A stretch of DNA of 64,000 bases from JAZKHE01 sp040385525 (GCA_040385525.1 JAZKHE010000007.1:62001-126000); one strand, 5' to 3'; shown: positions 9,111-18,280, counted from the first letter of the stretch. The notes: generated by a model not told the origin, from the sequence alone. Numbers and translations are program-made.

Positions 9111-9607
9111 TGTCGAGTAAACATAAAAATTTATCTGATTTTACATCAGAAATAAAATTACACAATGCCCACAAGATAAAGGTGGGCATTGTTGTTGCAG
9201 AATGGAACAACGAAGTAACTTTTGCTTTGCGCGATGGAGCTATTGCTACTTTAAAAAAGTATGGCATTAAAACCAAAAACATACAAATAAGTTATGTACC
9301 CGGTAGTTTTGAACTAACGCTTGGCGCGCAATGGCAACTGCAGCATACCGATGTAAGTGCAGTGTTGTGTTTAGGTTGTGTTATACAAGGCGAAACGCGT
9401 CATTTCGATTTTATATGCGATGCAGTAGCCAACGGAATTACACAATTAAACGTGGTATATAGCACACCCGTTATTTTTGGCGTATTAACACCAAATAATC
9501 AGCAACAAGCAATTGATAGAGCTGGCGGAAAACATGGCAACAAAGGCGATGAAGCTGCTTTTACCGCATTAAAAATGTTAGAGCTAAAAAGTAAATTAAG
9601 CAAATAA
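9110..9607 (+). CDS. ribH: 6,7-dimethyl-8-ribityllumazine synthase
   Basis: Condenses 5-amino-6-ribitylamino-uracil with 3,4-dihydroxy-2-butanone 4-phosphate in riboflavin synthesis. The 165 residues carry the family motifs in order: AEWNN, YVPGSFELTLGAQ, CLGCVIQGETRHFDFI with catalytic His98, PVIFGVLTP, and GGKHGNKGDEAA near the C-terminus. The length is normal. It is the second gene of the operon driven by the promoter at 8380 and is followed by a terminator. No FMN riboswitch is seen upstream. Confidence 0.96.
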   Translation: MSSKHKNLSDFTSEIKLHNAHKIKVGIVVAEWNNEVTFALRDGAIATLKKYGIKTKNIQISYVPGSFELTLGAQWQLQHTDVSAVLCLGCVIQGETRHFDFICDAVANGITQLNVVYSTPVIFGVLTPNNQQQAIDRAGGKHGNKGDEAAFTALKMLELKSKLSK

Positions 9608-9629
9608 TACATTTTTCTAAATTTAGAAT

Positions 9630-9662
9630 GCCAGTTGCATAGTAGTGACTGGCTTTTTTTTT
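9630..9662 (+). terminator. Rho-independent terminator of ribH
   Basis: GCCAGT at 9630 pairs with ACTGGC ending at 9653; with G-U pairs the stem reaches nine base pairs around a six-base loop. A run of nine or more T follows directly. Confidence 0.85.
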
Positions 9663-9689
9663 CTGAAAAAAAAAACAATATTAAAGTGT

Positions 9690-9930
9690 TGATACCTACA
9701 GTTTAAGCTCGACCGACCTTTGAAAAATAAAACAAGAAAATCAAATGAGATTTTTAGCGAGGGCTTTGTAAGTAATCAACGAGTGAGTTGAAGAGCTATT
9801 GCGAGGAACGAACGGCTTTGGTTACGTGAAAAAAACGAAATGTAGATTTTCGTTTTATTTTTCAGTAGTCTTGATTTTTTGCTTCTTTTTCATCAAGGAA
9901 AAAGAAGGGAATTAAAGTATTTAGTTAAAT
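9690..9930. repeat. Structured inverted-repeat element in the 421-bp gene-free gap
   Basis: The gap 9608-10028 holds no credible gene. Arms at 9721-9742 and 9845-9864 are near-perfect inverted repeats: reversed, the left arm reads GATTTTC-tt-GTTTTATTTTTCA and the right arm reads GATTTTC-GTTTTATTTTTCA. They enclose about 100 bp, moderately GC-rich, with internal repeats (GGCTTTG twice) and a local hairpin around AACGAAA...TTTTCGTT at the right arm. No transposase is present. It could be a miniature mobile repeat or a structured RNA. The remaining ~100 bp before the methyltransferase gene is AT-rich and shows nothing else. Confidence 0.55.
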
Positions 9931-10028
9931 TTCAGTTTTATAAGGCAGAAATAGATTGAACGAAAACTAAATAAATTTTATTGTATGTTTGTGTATACTC
10001 ACAAAAATAAAATTGGAATTAAAATTTT

Positions 10029-10952
10029 ATGACGCACGATGAAGTAAAAAAATACTGCGAAACCATTTATAAAATAATTGGTAAAAACAGACTAAACAAA
10101 ACATCGAGCGAAGTTATAGTTGATTACTACACCAAATCAGCATTTTTTTATCGTAAATTTCATTCTAAACAGGGAGCAATGCATTTCCCTGTGCAGTTTT
10201 CGGCAGAAGTTCCTCACACAAAAAAATTACTCTTTCAAGCCGATACTGTTAACGAAATAATAAACCAAAACAACTACAAAAACATTTTAGAGTTAGGCAG
10301 CGGAATGGGTTTTAACACACATTATTTAGCTGAAATAAATCCTGATAAACATTTTACAGGAATTGATCTTACCCCCAACAACATTACTATTGCTCGCAAT
10401 AAATGTAAAGCGCTAAACAACGTGCAATTTAAGCAAGTCGATTTTGATAATTTAGAAAAAACAAACATAAAATACGATTTGATATTTGCAGTTGAAACCT
10501 TGTGTCACTCCAAAAATTTGGGACAATTACTCCAAAACATTTTACCGCTTTTAAGCGATAATGGAAGAATAATAGTGTTTGATGGCTACATAAAAAACAG
10601 CGAACAAACATTAACTAATAAATACGACAAACAAGCCTACGAAATGCTAACATGGGGTTTTGCAATGGATGCCTTTCAACAACTAGAAGAAATAAAACAA
10701 CTAGAAAAATCAGGAATACTAAACATTACTAGTTGCATCGATTATAGCGAAAATGTTTTATCGAATGCAAAAGCATTTCAAAAAGGAGCAAAAAAAGCAT
10801 TACGCTACCCATTGCTTTTAAAAACACTTTTAAAGCTTAGATTAGTTCCGTTGGCATTGCTAAAACAAATAAGTGCAGGTTTGTTTAGCCATTATTTTAT
10901 ACAAAAAAACTACTTAGGTTATTACAAGTTAGAACTTAGTAAAAAGGTTTAA
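10029..10952 (+). CDS. SAM-dependent methyltransferase (class I)
   Basis: A 307-residue protein with a Rossmann methyltransferase core. Motif I is ILELGSGMGFNTHYL (~residues 90-105), the acidic end of strand 2 is TGIDLTPNN, and the post-motif strand reads KYDLIFAVETLCHS. The pattern is close to small-molecule C- or O-methyltransferases such as the sterol/tocopherol methyltransferase group. No neighbour gives the substrate. The next gene starts 46 bp later on the same strand. Confidence 0.85.
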   Translation: MTHDEVKKYCETIYKIIGKNRLNKTSSEVIVDYYTKSAFFYRKFHSKQGAMHFPVQFSAEVPHTKKLLFQADTVNEIINQNNYKNILELGSGMGFNTHYLAEINPDKHFTGIDLTPNNITIARNKCKALNNVQFKQVDFDNLEKTNIKYDLIFAVETLCHSKNLGQLLQNILPLLSDNGRIIVFDGYIKNSEQTLTNKYDKQAYEMLTWGFAMDAFQQLEEIKQLEKSGILNITSCIDYSENVLSNAKAFQKGAKKALRYPLLLKTLLKLRLVPLALLKQISAGLFSHYFIQKNYLGYYKLELSKKV

Positions 10953-10998
10953 AAACTATATATTTGTTTAACAGAGTTACAAAAATTTATCATAAAAA

Positions 10999-11958
10999 AT
11001 GAAAGCTAGCGTAAATACCAAATATGGTCCGCCTGAAGTAATTAACGTAATTGAAGTAGAAAAACCTAAACCAAAAAACAATGAGGTATTAATAAAAGTA
11101 ATGGCTACTACTGTTAATCGAACCGATTGCGGATTTAGAAGTGCTGAGTATTTTATTTCTCGCTTTTTTAGTGGTTTGCTTAAACCAAACAACACCATTT
11201 TAGGTTGCGAATACGCAGGAATTGTTGAAGAAATTGGCTTGAGTGTAACGCAATTTAAAGTTGGAGAAAAAGTTTTTGGCTTTAACGATAAAACATTTGG
11301 CGCTCATGCAGAATACATGGTTACAACAGAAGATTCAGCTATCGCAACAATGCCTACTAATTTTACTTTTGAAGAAGCTGCTCCACTACTAGAAGGTTCG
11401 CATTATGCATTGTGCGATATTCGTGCTGCAAAAGTTACAAGCGGACAAAACATATTAGTTTATGGTGCTACAGGAGCTATTGGTATTGCAGCGGTGCAAT
11501 TACTAAAACATTTTGGCGCAAAAGTTACCGCTGTGTGCAACACCAAAAATGTAGAAATGGTTAAAAGTTTAGGAGCTGATGTTGTAATAGATTACACCCA
11601 ACAAGACTTTACAAAAACGGAAGAAAAATTTCATTTTATTTTTGATGCAGTAGGTAAATCTTCTTTCGGAGCTTGTAAACCAATACTTACCGAAAATGGA
11701 ATTTACATTTCAACAGAGTTGGGCAAAAATTCTGAGAATATCTTTTTAGCTTTAACAACACCCATTCGTAACAAAAAAAAGGTGTTGTTCCCAATTCCTA
11801 CAATTAATAAACAAGATGTTTTATTTATAAAAGAATTAGCAGAAACAGGTAAATTTAAACCAGTAATTGATAAATATTATCAATTAGACGATATTATTGA
11901 AGCCTATAAATACGCTGAATCTGGACAGAAAACAGGAAATTTAGTAATTCGATTTTAA
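10999..11958 (+). CDS. NAD(P)-dependent alcohol dehydrogenase, quinone oxidoreductase-like (MDR family)
   Basis: A 319-residue zinc-less medium-chain dehydrogenase. The N-terminal catalytic domain has GCEYAGIVEEIG and a DRT-like NRTDCGFR region. The nucleotide-binding domain contains VYGATGAIGIAAVQLL (~residues 150-165), typical of NADPH:quinone oxidoreductases. The ligands of structural zinc are absent. It lies 7 bp upstream of the DUF1801 gene and may be co-transcribed with it. The substrate is unknown. Confidence 0.87.
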   Translation: MKASVNTKYGPPEVINVIEVEKPKPKNNEVLIKVMATTVNRTDCGFRSAEYFISRFFSGLLKPNNTILGCEYAGIVEEIGLSVTQFKVGEKVFGFNDKTFGAHAEYMVTTEDSAIATMPTNFTFEEAAPLLEGSHYALCDIRAAKVTSGQNILVYGATGAIGIAAVQLLKHFGAKVTAVCNTKNVEMVKSLGADVVIDYTQQDFTKTEEKFHFIFDAVGKSSFGACKPILTENGIYISTELGKNSENIFLALTTPIRNKKKVLFPIPTINKQDVLFIKELAETGKFKPVIDKYYQLDDIIEAYKYAESGQKTGNLVIRF

Positions 11959-11965
11959 TAAAAAT

Positions 11966-12535
11966 ATGGGGAAAATGGAAAACGAAATTGATAAATACAT
12001 TGCCACATTTCCTAAAGATGTGCAGGTTTTGCTAAATAAAATTAGAGAAACCATACAAAAAGCTGCACCAAAGGCAGAGCAAAAAATAAGTTATGCTATG
12101 CCTACTTTTTATTTAGAAGGTAATTTAGTGCACTTTGCTGGTTATAAAAACCATATTGGCTTCTATCCTGCTCCATCAGGTTTAAAGGCATTTGAAGCAG
12201 AAATTTCAAAGTACAAAAACTCAAAAGGTGCTGTTCAATTTCCTATTGATAAAGCTTTACCGCTTTCATTAATTACAAAAATTGTAAAGTTTAGAGTAAA
12301 AGAGAATTTAGAAAAAATAAACTCAAAAAAAACAGTTAAAGTACAAACTGATTTTACAAGTGTTTTATCTGCACCAGCTCGTAGAGCGTTACAAAATAAC
12401 AATATAACAACGCTAAAACAATTAAGCACCTTTACCGAAGCCGAAGTATTGCAATGGCATGGCATTGGCGCAAGTTCTATTCCCAAACTTAAGCTAGCTT
12501 TAGCTCAACAAAAATTAAGCTTTAAGAAAAAATAA
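11966..12535 (+). CDS. DUF1801 (YdhG-like) protein fused to a helix-hairpin-helix domain
   Basis: Residues ~4-115 match DUF1801/YdhG, with IDKYIATFP, the KAEQKISYAMPTFY motif and HIGFYP. The last ~60 residues (APARRALQNNNITTLKQLS ... WHGIGASSIPKL) resemble the helix-hairpin-helix fold of the RNA polymerase alpha C-terminal domain. DUF1801 proteins have been linked to iron handling, but the role is uncertain, and the C-terminal fusion suggests nucleic-acid contact. It starts 7 bp after the dehydrogenase stop. An internal Met4 is an alternative start. Confidence 0.82.
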   Translation: MGKMENEIDKYIATFPKDVQVLLNKIRETIQKAAPKAEQKISYAMPTFYLEGNLVHFAGYKNHIGFYPAPSGLKAFEAEISKYKNSKGAVQFPIDKALPLSLITKIVKFRVKENLEKINSKKTVKVQTDFTSVLSAPARRALQNNNITTLKQLSTFTEAEVLQWHGIGASSIPKLKLALAQQKLSFKKK

Positions 12536-12549
12536 AACCCTTTAAAACA

Positions 12550-12577
12550 AAAAAGCCGACCAAATGGTCGGCTTTTT
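12550..12577. terminator. Bidirectional terminator between DUF1801 gene and T9SS cargo gene
   Basis: AAAAGCCGACC (12551-12561) pairs with GGTCGGCTTTTT across a four-base AAAT loop, with A and T runs on both sides. It can end transcription of both convergent genes. Confidence 0.92.
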
Positions 12578-12596
12578 AAGTAAAAATTATATGTAA

Positions 12597-14363
12597 TTAT
12601 TCTACAACTACAATCGTTTTTTGCGCAGTAGATTTGTTACCAATAATAGATAAATTATAAATTCCATTATCTAATTTTTTATCAGCTAAATCAATTTCTA
12701 CAACACTATTTAAGTTAGTGTTAAAGTTTTGCTCTGTAATAATTCTGCCAGTTACATCCATTAAAATTACTTTACCAATTTCTTCGGTATTAAACGATAT
12801 GTTTAAAATACTTGATTTAGAAACAGGATTAGGATAAGCTGTAAATTCAGCTTTAGAAGCAGTGTTGATTGTAGAAGTTTCTTCAACTGCAGGAGCAGTT
12901 TTTATTTCTTCAGTAACAACTTCTTCTGAAATTACTTGAGCAATTTCTTGAGAAATTATTTCGTTGTTGTTTTCTACAACTGCAACTTCTTCAGTATTAG
13001 CAGCACGAGCCAATCCACCAACAAAAATATAACATGGCGTACCTGCAATACCCCATACACCACCAACATAAGCTTGAACTGTAACTTGATAAGCTGTACC
13101 ATCTACTAAACCTGGGAAATTAGATAAGCTAGTTTGAGGCAAAGTATTACCTGTTATAAAGCTACGTGTGTAGGTTCCGTTATCGGTTACATTAAATTTA
13201 TATCTGTAACCACCAGCAACACCATTAGCATAAATAATACTAGTTTTTGTAACTGGCATATTGCAAGATGTTCCGCTTAATTGAGAAGTTGGTGCAGCGG
13301 CCAAAGTAATATCGCAAGACGAACCAGCAGTTCCCCAAACACCACCTGCATATGCCTTAACAGTTACAGCGTAAGTTTGACCATATTGTAAACCGCTAAT
13401 GCTGTTTAAAGCCATTCTTGGTGAATCGTTAGTTGTGGTGTAAGAAGTAACACCATTAAAAACGAATTGATATTTAGTAGCACCAGATACTGCATTACAA
13501 TAAATTGTGCTTGTTGGAGTTAAACCTGTAGCATCGCAAGATAAAGTACTTAATTGTGTAGTAGGGAATGCTGCTAAAGTAATATCGCAAGAAGTACCAG
13601 CTGATGTTAAAACACCACCAACATAAGCTTGAACTGTTACGCCATACGTTTGACCATATTGCAAACCAGAAATACTAGTTAAAGCCATTCTTGGAGAGTA
13701 ATTACCTGTTGTAAAACTTTGCCCGTTAGAGAAAGTAAATTTATATTTACCAGCTCCAGGTATTGCATTAGCATAAATTATGCTGTTTTTTAATAAACCC
13801 GTTGCTCCGCATGATGTTGATAATTGCGTGGTCGGGCCTGTTGGTGCAGGAATTACATAAGTTGAAAAAACTAAATCTACGCCTGTGAGGATAGTATATG
13901 GTGATGGTAAAGCTTGCCCACCATCTCCGCCTGCATATGGGTCTAATATTGAATATAAAAAAGTTGCAGAAACGTCATCAATATTAGTTAAAATAAAAGT
14001 ATATTGATTGCCCGAAGTAACATTTATTCCTGCGGGTAATGGTATCGAATTCATTCCAACACTATTTAAAGAAACTGGTTGGCTATTTAGCAAAATGGCT
14101 CCTCCATTACCAACTCCATTATAAATACTAATTGTATAACTACCAGTTGCAGGGTTATTTAAACCTATAGTAATAAGACTTAATTCACCTGTAATTCCAC
14201 AAGTAAATGTTTGCCCAAAACTATACCCAAAATCTAAACTTGCTGCACCTTCTTCTGAAATTAAGTTACTTTGATCCAATTCTTCTGGGACAGATGCGTA
14301 GGTTTTGTTTGCGCTAAACAGCATGATAGCTGCTGTTGCAATGGTTAGTAATAATTTTTTCAT
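12597..14363 (-). CDS. Secreted repeat protein with T9SS type A sorting domain (copy 1 of tandem pair)
   Basis: A 588-residue protein with a signal peptide (1-23, ending KTYA), a beta-sandwich-like N-terminal region (~25-175) resembling carbohydrate-binding or choice-of-anchor domains, then three repeats of about 85-90 residues beginning TTQLST and containing GLQYGQTY-x-VTVQAYVGGV. A Glu/Val-rich linker leads to a C-terminal sorting domain (FTAYPNPVSKSSIL ... KTIVVVE). It is therefore probably exported by the type IX system and anchored or released at the surface. It is the downstream copy of a tandem duplication with the gene at 14556. A candidate promoter, TTG-N20-TATTTTTA, lies upstream on the minus strand near 14410-14442. 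The ligand is unknown. Confidence 0.85.
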   Translation of the reverse strand: MKKLLLTIATAAIMLFSANKTYASVPEELDQSNLISEEGAASLDFGYSFGQTFTCGITGELSLITIGLNNPATGSYTISIYNGVGNGGAILLNSQPVSLNSVGMNSIPLPAGINVTSGNQYTFILTNIDDVSATFLYSILDPYAGGDGGQALPSPYTILTGVDLVFSTYVIPAPTGPTTQLSTSCGATGLLKNSIIYANAIPGAGKYKFTFSNGQSFTTGNYSPRMALTSISGLQYGQTYGVTVQAYVGGVLTSAGTSCDITLAAFPTTQLSTLSCDATGLTPTSTIYCNAVSGATKYQFVFNGVTSYTTTNDSPRMALNSISGLQYGQTYAVTVKAYAGGVWGTAGSSCDITLAAAPTSQLSGTSCNMPVTKTSIIYANGVAGGYRYKFNVTDNGTYTRSFITGNTLPQTSLSNFPGLVDGTAYQVTVQAYVGGVWGIAGTPCYIFVGGLARAANTEEVAVVENNNEIISQEIAQVISEEVVTEEIKTAPAVEETSTINTASKAEFTAYPNPVSKSSILNISFNTEEIGKVILMDVTGRIITEQNFNTNLNSVVEIDLADKKLDNGIYNLSIIGNKSTAQKTIVVVE

Positions 14364-14500
14364 ACGTTTAAAAATTAAGTTAATTAATGTCTTTGATTTT
14401 AATAATTAGCTAAAAATAGTGTTGCGCGATTAATAAAGCAAGAGAAAAATCATAATTGGGACGAAAGGGCGCTTTTTAGGGATGGGAATATCTAAAACAA

Positions 14501-14534
14501 AAAAATCCCGACCAAATAAATGGTCGGGATTTTT
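14501..14534 (-). terminator. Terminator of the upstream T9SS cargo copy
   Basis: AATCCCGACCA pairs with TGGTCGGGATT around a six-base loop, with A and T runs outside. It lies 22 bp beyond the stop of the gene at 14556. The same hairpin core recurs behind rpsA. Confidence 0.9.
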
Positions 14535-14555
14535 GAGTAAAAAATAGAATTGTAA

Positions 14556-16298
14556 TTATTCTACAACTACAATCGTTTTTTGAGATGTTGATTTGTTACC
14601 AATAATAGATAAATTGTAAATTCCATTATCTAATTTTTTATCAGCTAAATCAATTTCTACAACACTGTTTAAGTTAGTGTTAAAGTTTTGTTCAGCAACA
14701 ATTCTACCTGTTACATCAGTTAAAATTACTTTACCAATTTCTTCGGTGTTAAACGCAATGTTTAAAACTGCTGCTTTAGAAACTGGGTTTGGATAAGCTG
14801 TAAATTCAGCTTTAGAAATAGTATTAATTGCAAAAGTTTCTTCAACAACTGGAGAAGTTTTTACTTCTTCAGTACTAATTTCTTCTAAAATTACTTGCGC
14901 TACTTCAGTATTTATCATTGCGTTGTTATTTTCTACAACAGCTACTTCTTCGTTGTTAGCTGGGCGCGAAAGATAACCGACAAAAATAGCACAAGATGCA
15001 CCAGGTTCTCCCCACACACCACCAACATAAGCTTGTACTGTAACTTGGTAAGCTTGGCCATTAACCAATCCTGGGAAATTATTTAAACTAGTTTGAGGCA
15101 AAGTATTACCTGTTATAAAGCTACGAGTGTACGTGCCATTGTTGGTTACATTAAATTTATATCTGTAGCCACCAGCAACACTGTTAGCATAAATAATTCC
15201 ACCTAAATAAACTGTTTGAAAGCAAGAAACTGTACTAAGTTGTGTAGTTGGGAAAGCTGCCATAGTAATATCGCAAGACGAACCTACTGTGCCCCAAACA
15301 CCACCTGCATATGCCTTAACAGTTACAGCGTAAGTTTGACCATATTGTAAACCGCTAATGCTGTTTAAAGCCATTCTTGGTGAATCGTTAGTTGTGGTGT
15401 AAGAAGTAACACCATTAAAAACGAATTGATATTTAGTAGCACCAGATACTGCATTACAATAAATTGTGCTTGTTGGAGTTAAACCAGTTGCATTACAAGA
15501 CAAAGTACTTAATTGTGTAGTAGGGAATGCTGCTAAAGTAATATCGCAAGAATTACCAGCTGAAGTTAAAACACCACCAACATAAGCTTGCACAGTTACG
15601 CCATACGTTTGACCATATTGCAAACCAGAAATACTAGTTAAAGACATTCTTGGAGAGTAATTACCTGTTGTAAAACTTTGACCATTAGAAAAATTAAATT
15701 TATACTTACCAGCTCCTGGTATTGCATTAGCATAAATTATACTGTTTTTTAACAAACCCGTTGCTCCGCAAGATGTTGATAATTGTGTGGTTGGGCCTGA
15801 AGGAATTACATAAGTTATGAAGGCTAAATCAAACATAGGATCTGGTGAACCTGCAAAAAAGTGGTTACCTGCAGCGTATTCATTGCTAACACTAATCCCA
15901 ACTCCATAATTTCCATCAGTTGTATTTAAAATAAATGTGTATTGTTGACCGTCAACAACACTAACACCTCCTGGTATTGTTAATAAAGTTGAAAAATCAA
16001 CAAGTGTTACAGGGAAAGAAGACAATAAAGTTCCACCAGTACCTGCACCTGCATAAATATTACATGTAGTACTACCAGGTAAACTTACAATAACAGCAGG
16101 TAATTCAATTGAACACATAGTTCCTGTAATCCCTGCCGTAAATGATTGACCAAAGTCATTAGAAGCACCAAAAAATTGGAATGATGCAGCACTTATTCTG
16201 TATTGATCTTGGTTTCCACAAGATGCTTCTCCAAATGTTTTATTTGCGCTAAACAACATAATAGCTGCTGAAGCAATAGTTAGTAATAGTTTTTTCAT
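14556..16298 (-). CDS. Secreted repeat protein with T9SS type A sorting domain (copy 2 of tandem pair)
   Basis: A 580-residue paralogue of the neighbour at 12597, with the same order: signal peptide (to ~22), a diverged N-terminal beta domain (~25-165), three TTQLST repeats, an acidic linker and a T9SS sorting domain ending KTIVVVE. The repeat region and C-terminus are very alike, including a 194-bp block (15292-15485) identical base for base to 13333-13526, while the N-terminal domains differ strongly. This suggests recent duplication or gene conversion with selection for different binding specificity. A candidate promoter TTG-N19-TTAATTTG lies on the minus strand near 16345-16376. It is not part of the rpsA operon, since a terminator separates them. 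Confidence 0.85.
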   Translation of the reverse strand: MKKLLLTIASAAIMLFSANKTFGEASCGNQDQYRISAASFQFFGASNDFGQSFTAGITGTMCSIELPAVIVSLPGSTTCNIYAGAGTGGTLLSSFPVTLVDFSTLLTIPGGVSVVDGQQYTFILNTTDGNYGVGISVSNEYAAGNHFFAGSPDPMFDLAFITYVIPSGPTTQLSTSCGATGLLKNSIIYANAIPGAGKYKFNFSNGQSFTTGNYSPRMSLTSISGLQYGQTYGVTVQAYVGGVLTSAGNSCDITLAAFPTTQLSTLSCNATGLTPTSTIYCNAVSGATKYQFVFNGVTSYTTTNDSPRMALNSISGLQYGQTYAVTVKAYAGGVWGTVGSSCDITMAAFPTTQLSTVSCFQTVYLGGIIYANSVAGGYRYKFNVTNNGTYTRSFITGNTLPQTSLNNFPGLVNGQAYQVTVQAYVGGVWGEPGASCAIFVGYLSRPANNEEVAVVENNNAMINTEVAQVILEEISTEEVKTSPVVEETFAINTISKAEFTAYPNPVSKAAVLNIAFNTEEIGKVILTDVTGRIVAEQNFNTNLNSVVEIDLADKKLDNGIYNLSIIGNKSTSQKTIVVVE

Positions 16299-16431
16299 AA
16301 ATTAAAATTTTAGTTAATTAATGTGTTTGATTTTATAATAAAGCCAAATTAATCGTCAATGAGAAATAAAACAAGAGAAAAATCACATTTGGGACGAAAG
16401 GGTTCGTTTTAGGGATGGGAATATCTAAAAC

Positions 16432-16466
16432 AAAAAAATCCCGACCAAAATGGTCGGGATTTTTTA
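16432..16466 (-). terminator. Terminator of rpsA
   Basis: AATCCCGACCA and TGGTCGGGATT pair around a short loop, flanked by A and T runs, about 20 bp after the rpsA stop on the minus strand. Confidence 0.9.
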
Positions 16467-16483
16467 TAATAATTAAATGCTAA

Positions 16484-18280
16484 TTATTTCTTTTTTTCGT
16501 TTTCTTCCATCGAAGATTTCAAATCAGAAAGTGCAGAAATATCGCCTAATGTAGTTTTTTCTACACTATCTTTTAATTTCTTTAAATTCTTTTTCTCTTC
16601 AGTGTTAGCTGCCTTTTTAGCTGTTTCTTTTTCAGCTTTTTCGTGCGCTACTTCTTCTTCGTGAATACGTGCGTGAGAAACAATTATTTTTTTGTTTTCT
16701 TTAGAGAACTCTAATACTTTAAAGTCTAATTTCTCATCAACTTTTGCTGCAGTTCCATCAATTTTGTTTAAGTGACGAGTTGGAGCAAACCCTTCAACAC
16801 CATAAGGTAAAGCTATTACAGCTCCTTTATCCATTACAGATAAAACTGTTCCTTCGTGTACTGAATCTAATGTAAACACAGTTTCGAATACATCCCATGG
16901 GTTTTCTTCTAATTGTTTGTGACCTAAGCTTAAACGACGGTTTTCTGAATCAATTTCTAAAACTTTAACGTCTAATTTATCGCCAATTTTACAGAATTCT
17001 GATGGATGTTTAATTTTTTTAGACCAAGATAAATCAGAGATGTGAACTAAACCATCAATACCTTCTTCTAATTCAACAAAAACACCAAAGTTTGTAAAGT
17101 TACGAACTGTAGATACGTGTTGAGTTCCAACAGCATATTTTTGTGGTACGTGCGCCCATGGATCAGGAATTAATTGTTTCATTCCTAAGCTCATTTTGCG
17201 CTCTTCTCTATCTAATGTTAATACAACACCTTCTACCTCATCACCCACTTTTAAGAAATCGTGAGCGGTACGTAAGTGTTGGCTCCAGCTCATTTCACTT
17301 ACGTGAATTAAACCTTCAACTCCAGTTGCAATTTCAACAAAAGCACCGTAATCAGCTAAAACAACAACTTTACCTTTTACTTTATCACCAACTTTAATGT
17401 TAGCATCTAAAGCATCCCATGGATGTGGAGTTAATTGTTTTAAACCTAATGCAATACGTTTTTTGCTATCATCAAAATCAAGAATTACAACATTGATTTT
17501 TTGATCTAACTGAACGATTTCTTCTGGGTGATTGATTCTACCCCATGATAAATCGGTAATGTGAATTAAACCATCAACACCACCTAAATCGATAAACACA
17601 CCATATGAAGTAATGTTTTTAACAATACCTTCTAATACTTGTCCTTTTTCTAATTTACCAATAATATCTTTTTTCTGTTGTTCTAACTCAGCTTCAATTA
17701 ATGCTTTGTGAGATACTACAACGTTTTTAAATTCTTTGTTAATTTTAACAACTTTAAACTCCATTGTTTTTCCAACATACATGTCGTAGTCACGAATAGG
17801 TTTAACGTCGATTTGAGAACCTGGTAAGAATGCTTCAATACCAAATACATCAGCAATTAAGCCACCTTTTGTACGGCATTTAACATATCCTTTAATAACT
17901 TCTTGAGTTTCCAATGCCTCATTAACTCTATCCCAAGAACGTAATGCACGTGCTTTTTTGTGAGATAATAATAATTGTCCGCCTTTATCTTCTTGGCTTT
18001 CAACATAAACTTCAAGCGTATCGCCAAGTTTAATATCTGGATTGTAACGAACTTCAGAAAGAGGCACAACACCGTCTGACTTAAAGCCGATATTGATTAC
18101 TAATTCTTTGCTAGTTTTTCCAACTACAGTTCCATCAATAACTTGGTGTTCTGTAATTGATTTTAATGTATTGTCATAAAGCGCTTCCATTTTAGAACGC
18201 TCATCTGCCGAATACAATTCTTGTCTTTTTCCGATTGCATTCCAATCGAAATTTTCTACTACTGGGCTATTTTCTGCCAT
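16484..18280 (-). CDS. rpsA: 30S ribosomal protein S1
   Basis: Binds mRNA and helps recruit it to the 30S subunit. The 598 residues contain six S1 RNA-binding repeats; the clearest are those with VDGLIHITDLSWGRI, VEGLIHVSEMSWSQH and IDGLVHISDLSWSKK, each preceded by G-x-V-x-x-I/L-x-x-YG-(V/A)FV-type strands. A lysine- and glutamate-rich tail (after ~565) ends in EEKKK. The length is normal for Bacteroidota S1. It is a monocistronic minus-strand gene with a terminator behind it. Confidence 0.96.
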   Translation of the reverse strand: MAENSPVVENFDWNAIGKRQELYSADERSKMEALYDNTLKSITEHQVIDGTVVGKTSKELVINIGFKSDGVVPLSEVRYNPDIKLGDTLEVYVESQEDKGGQLLLSHKKARALRSWDRVNEALETQEVIKGYVKCRTKGGLIADVFGIEAFLPGSQIDVKPIRDYDMYVGKTMEFKVVKINKEFKNVVVSHKALIEAELEQQKKDIIGKLEKGQVLEGIVKNITSYGVFIDLGGVDGLIHITDLSWGRINHPEEIVQLDQKINVVILDFDDSKKRIALGLKQLTPHPWDALDANIKVGDKVKGKVVVLADYGAFVEIATGVEGLIHVSEMSWSQHLRTAHDFLKVGDEVEGVVLTLDREERKMSLGMKQLIPDPWAHVPQKYAVGTQHVSTVRNFTNFGVFVELEEGIDGLVHISDLSWSKKIKHPSEFCKIGDKLDVKVLEIDSENRRLSLGHKQLEENPWDVFETVFTLDSVHEGTVLSVMDKGAVIALPYGVEGFAPTRHLNKIDGTAAKVDEKLDFKVLEFSKENKKIIVSHARIHEEEVAHEKAEKETAKKAANTEEKKNLKKLKDSVEKTTLGDISALSDLKSSMEENEKKK

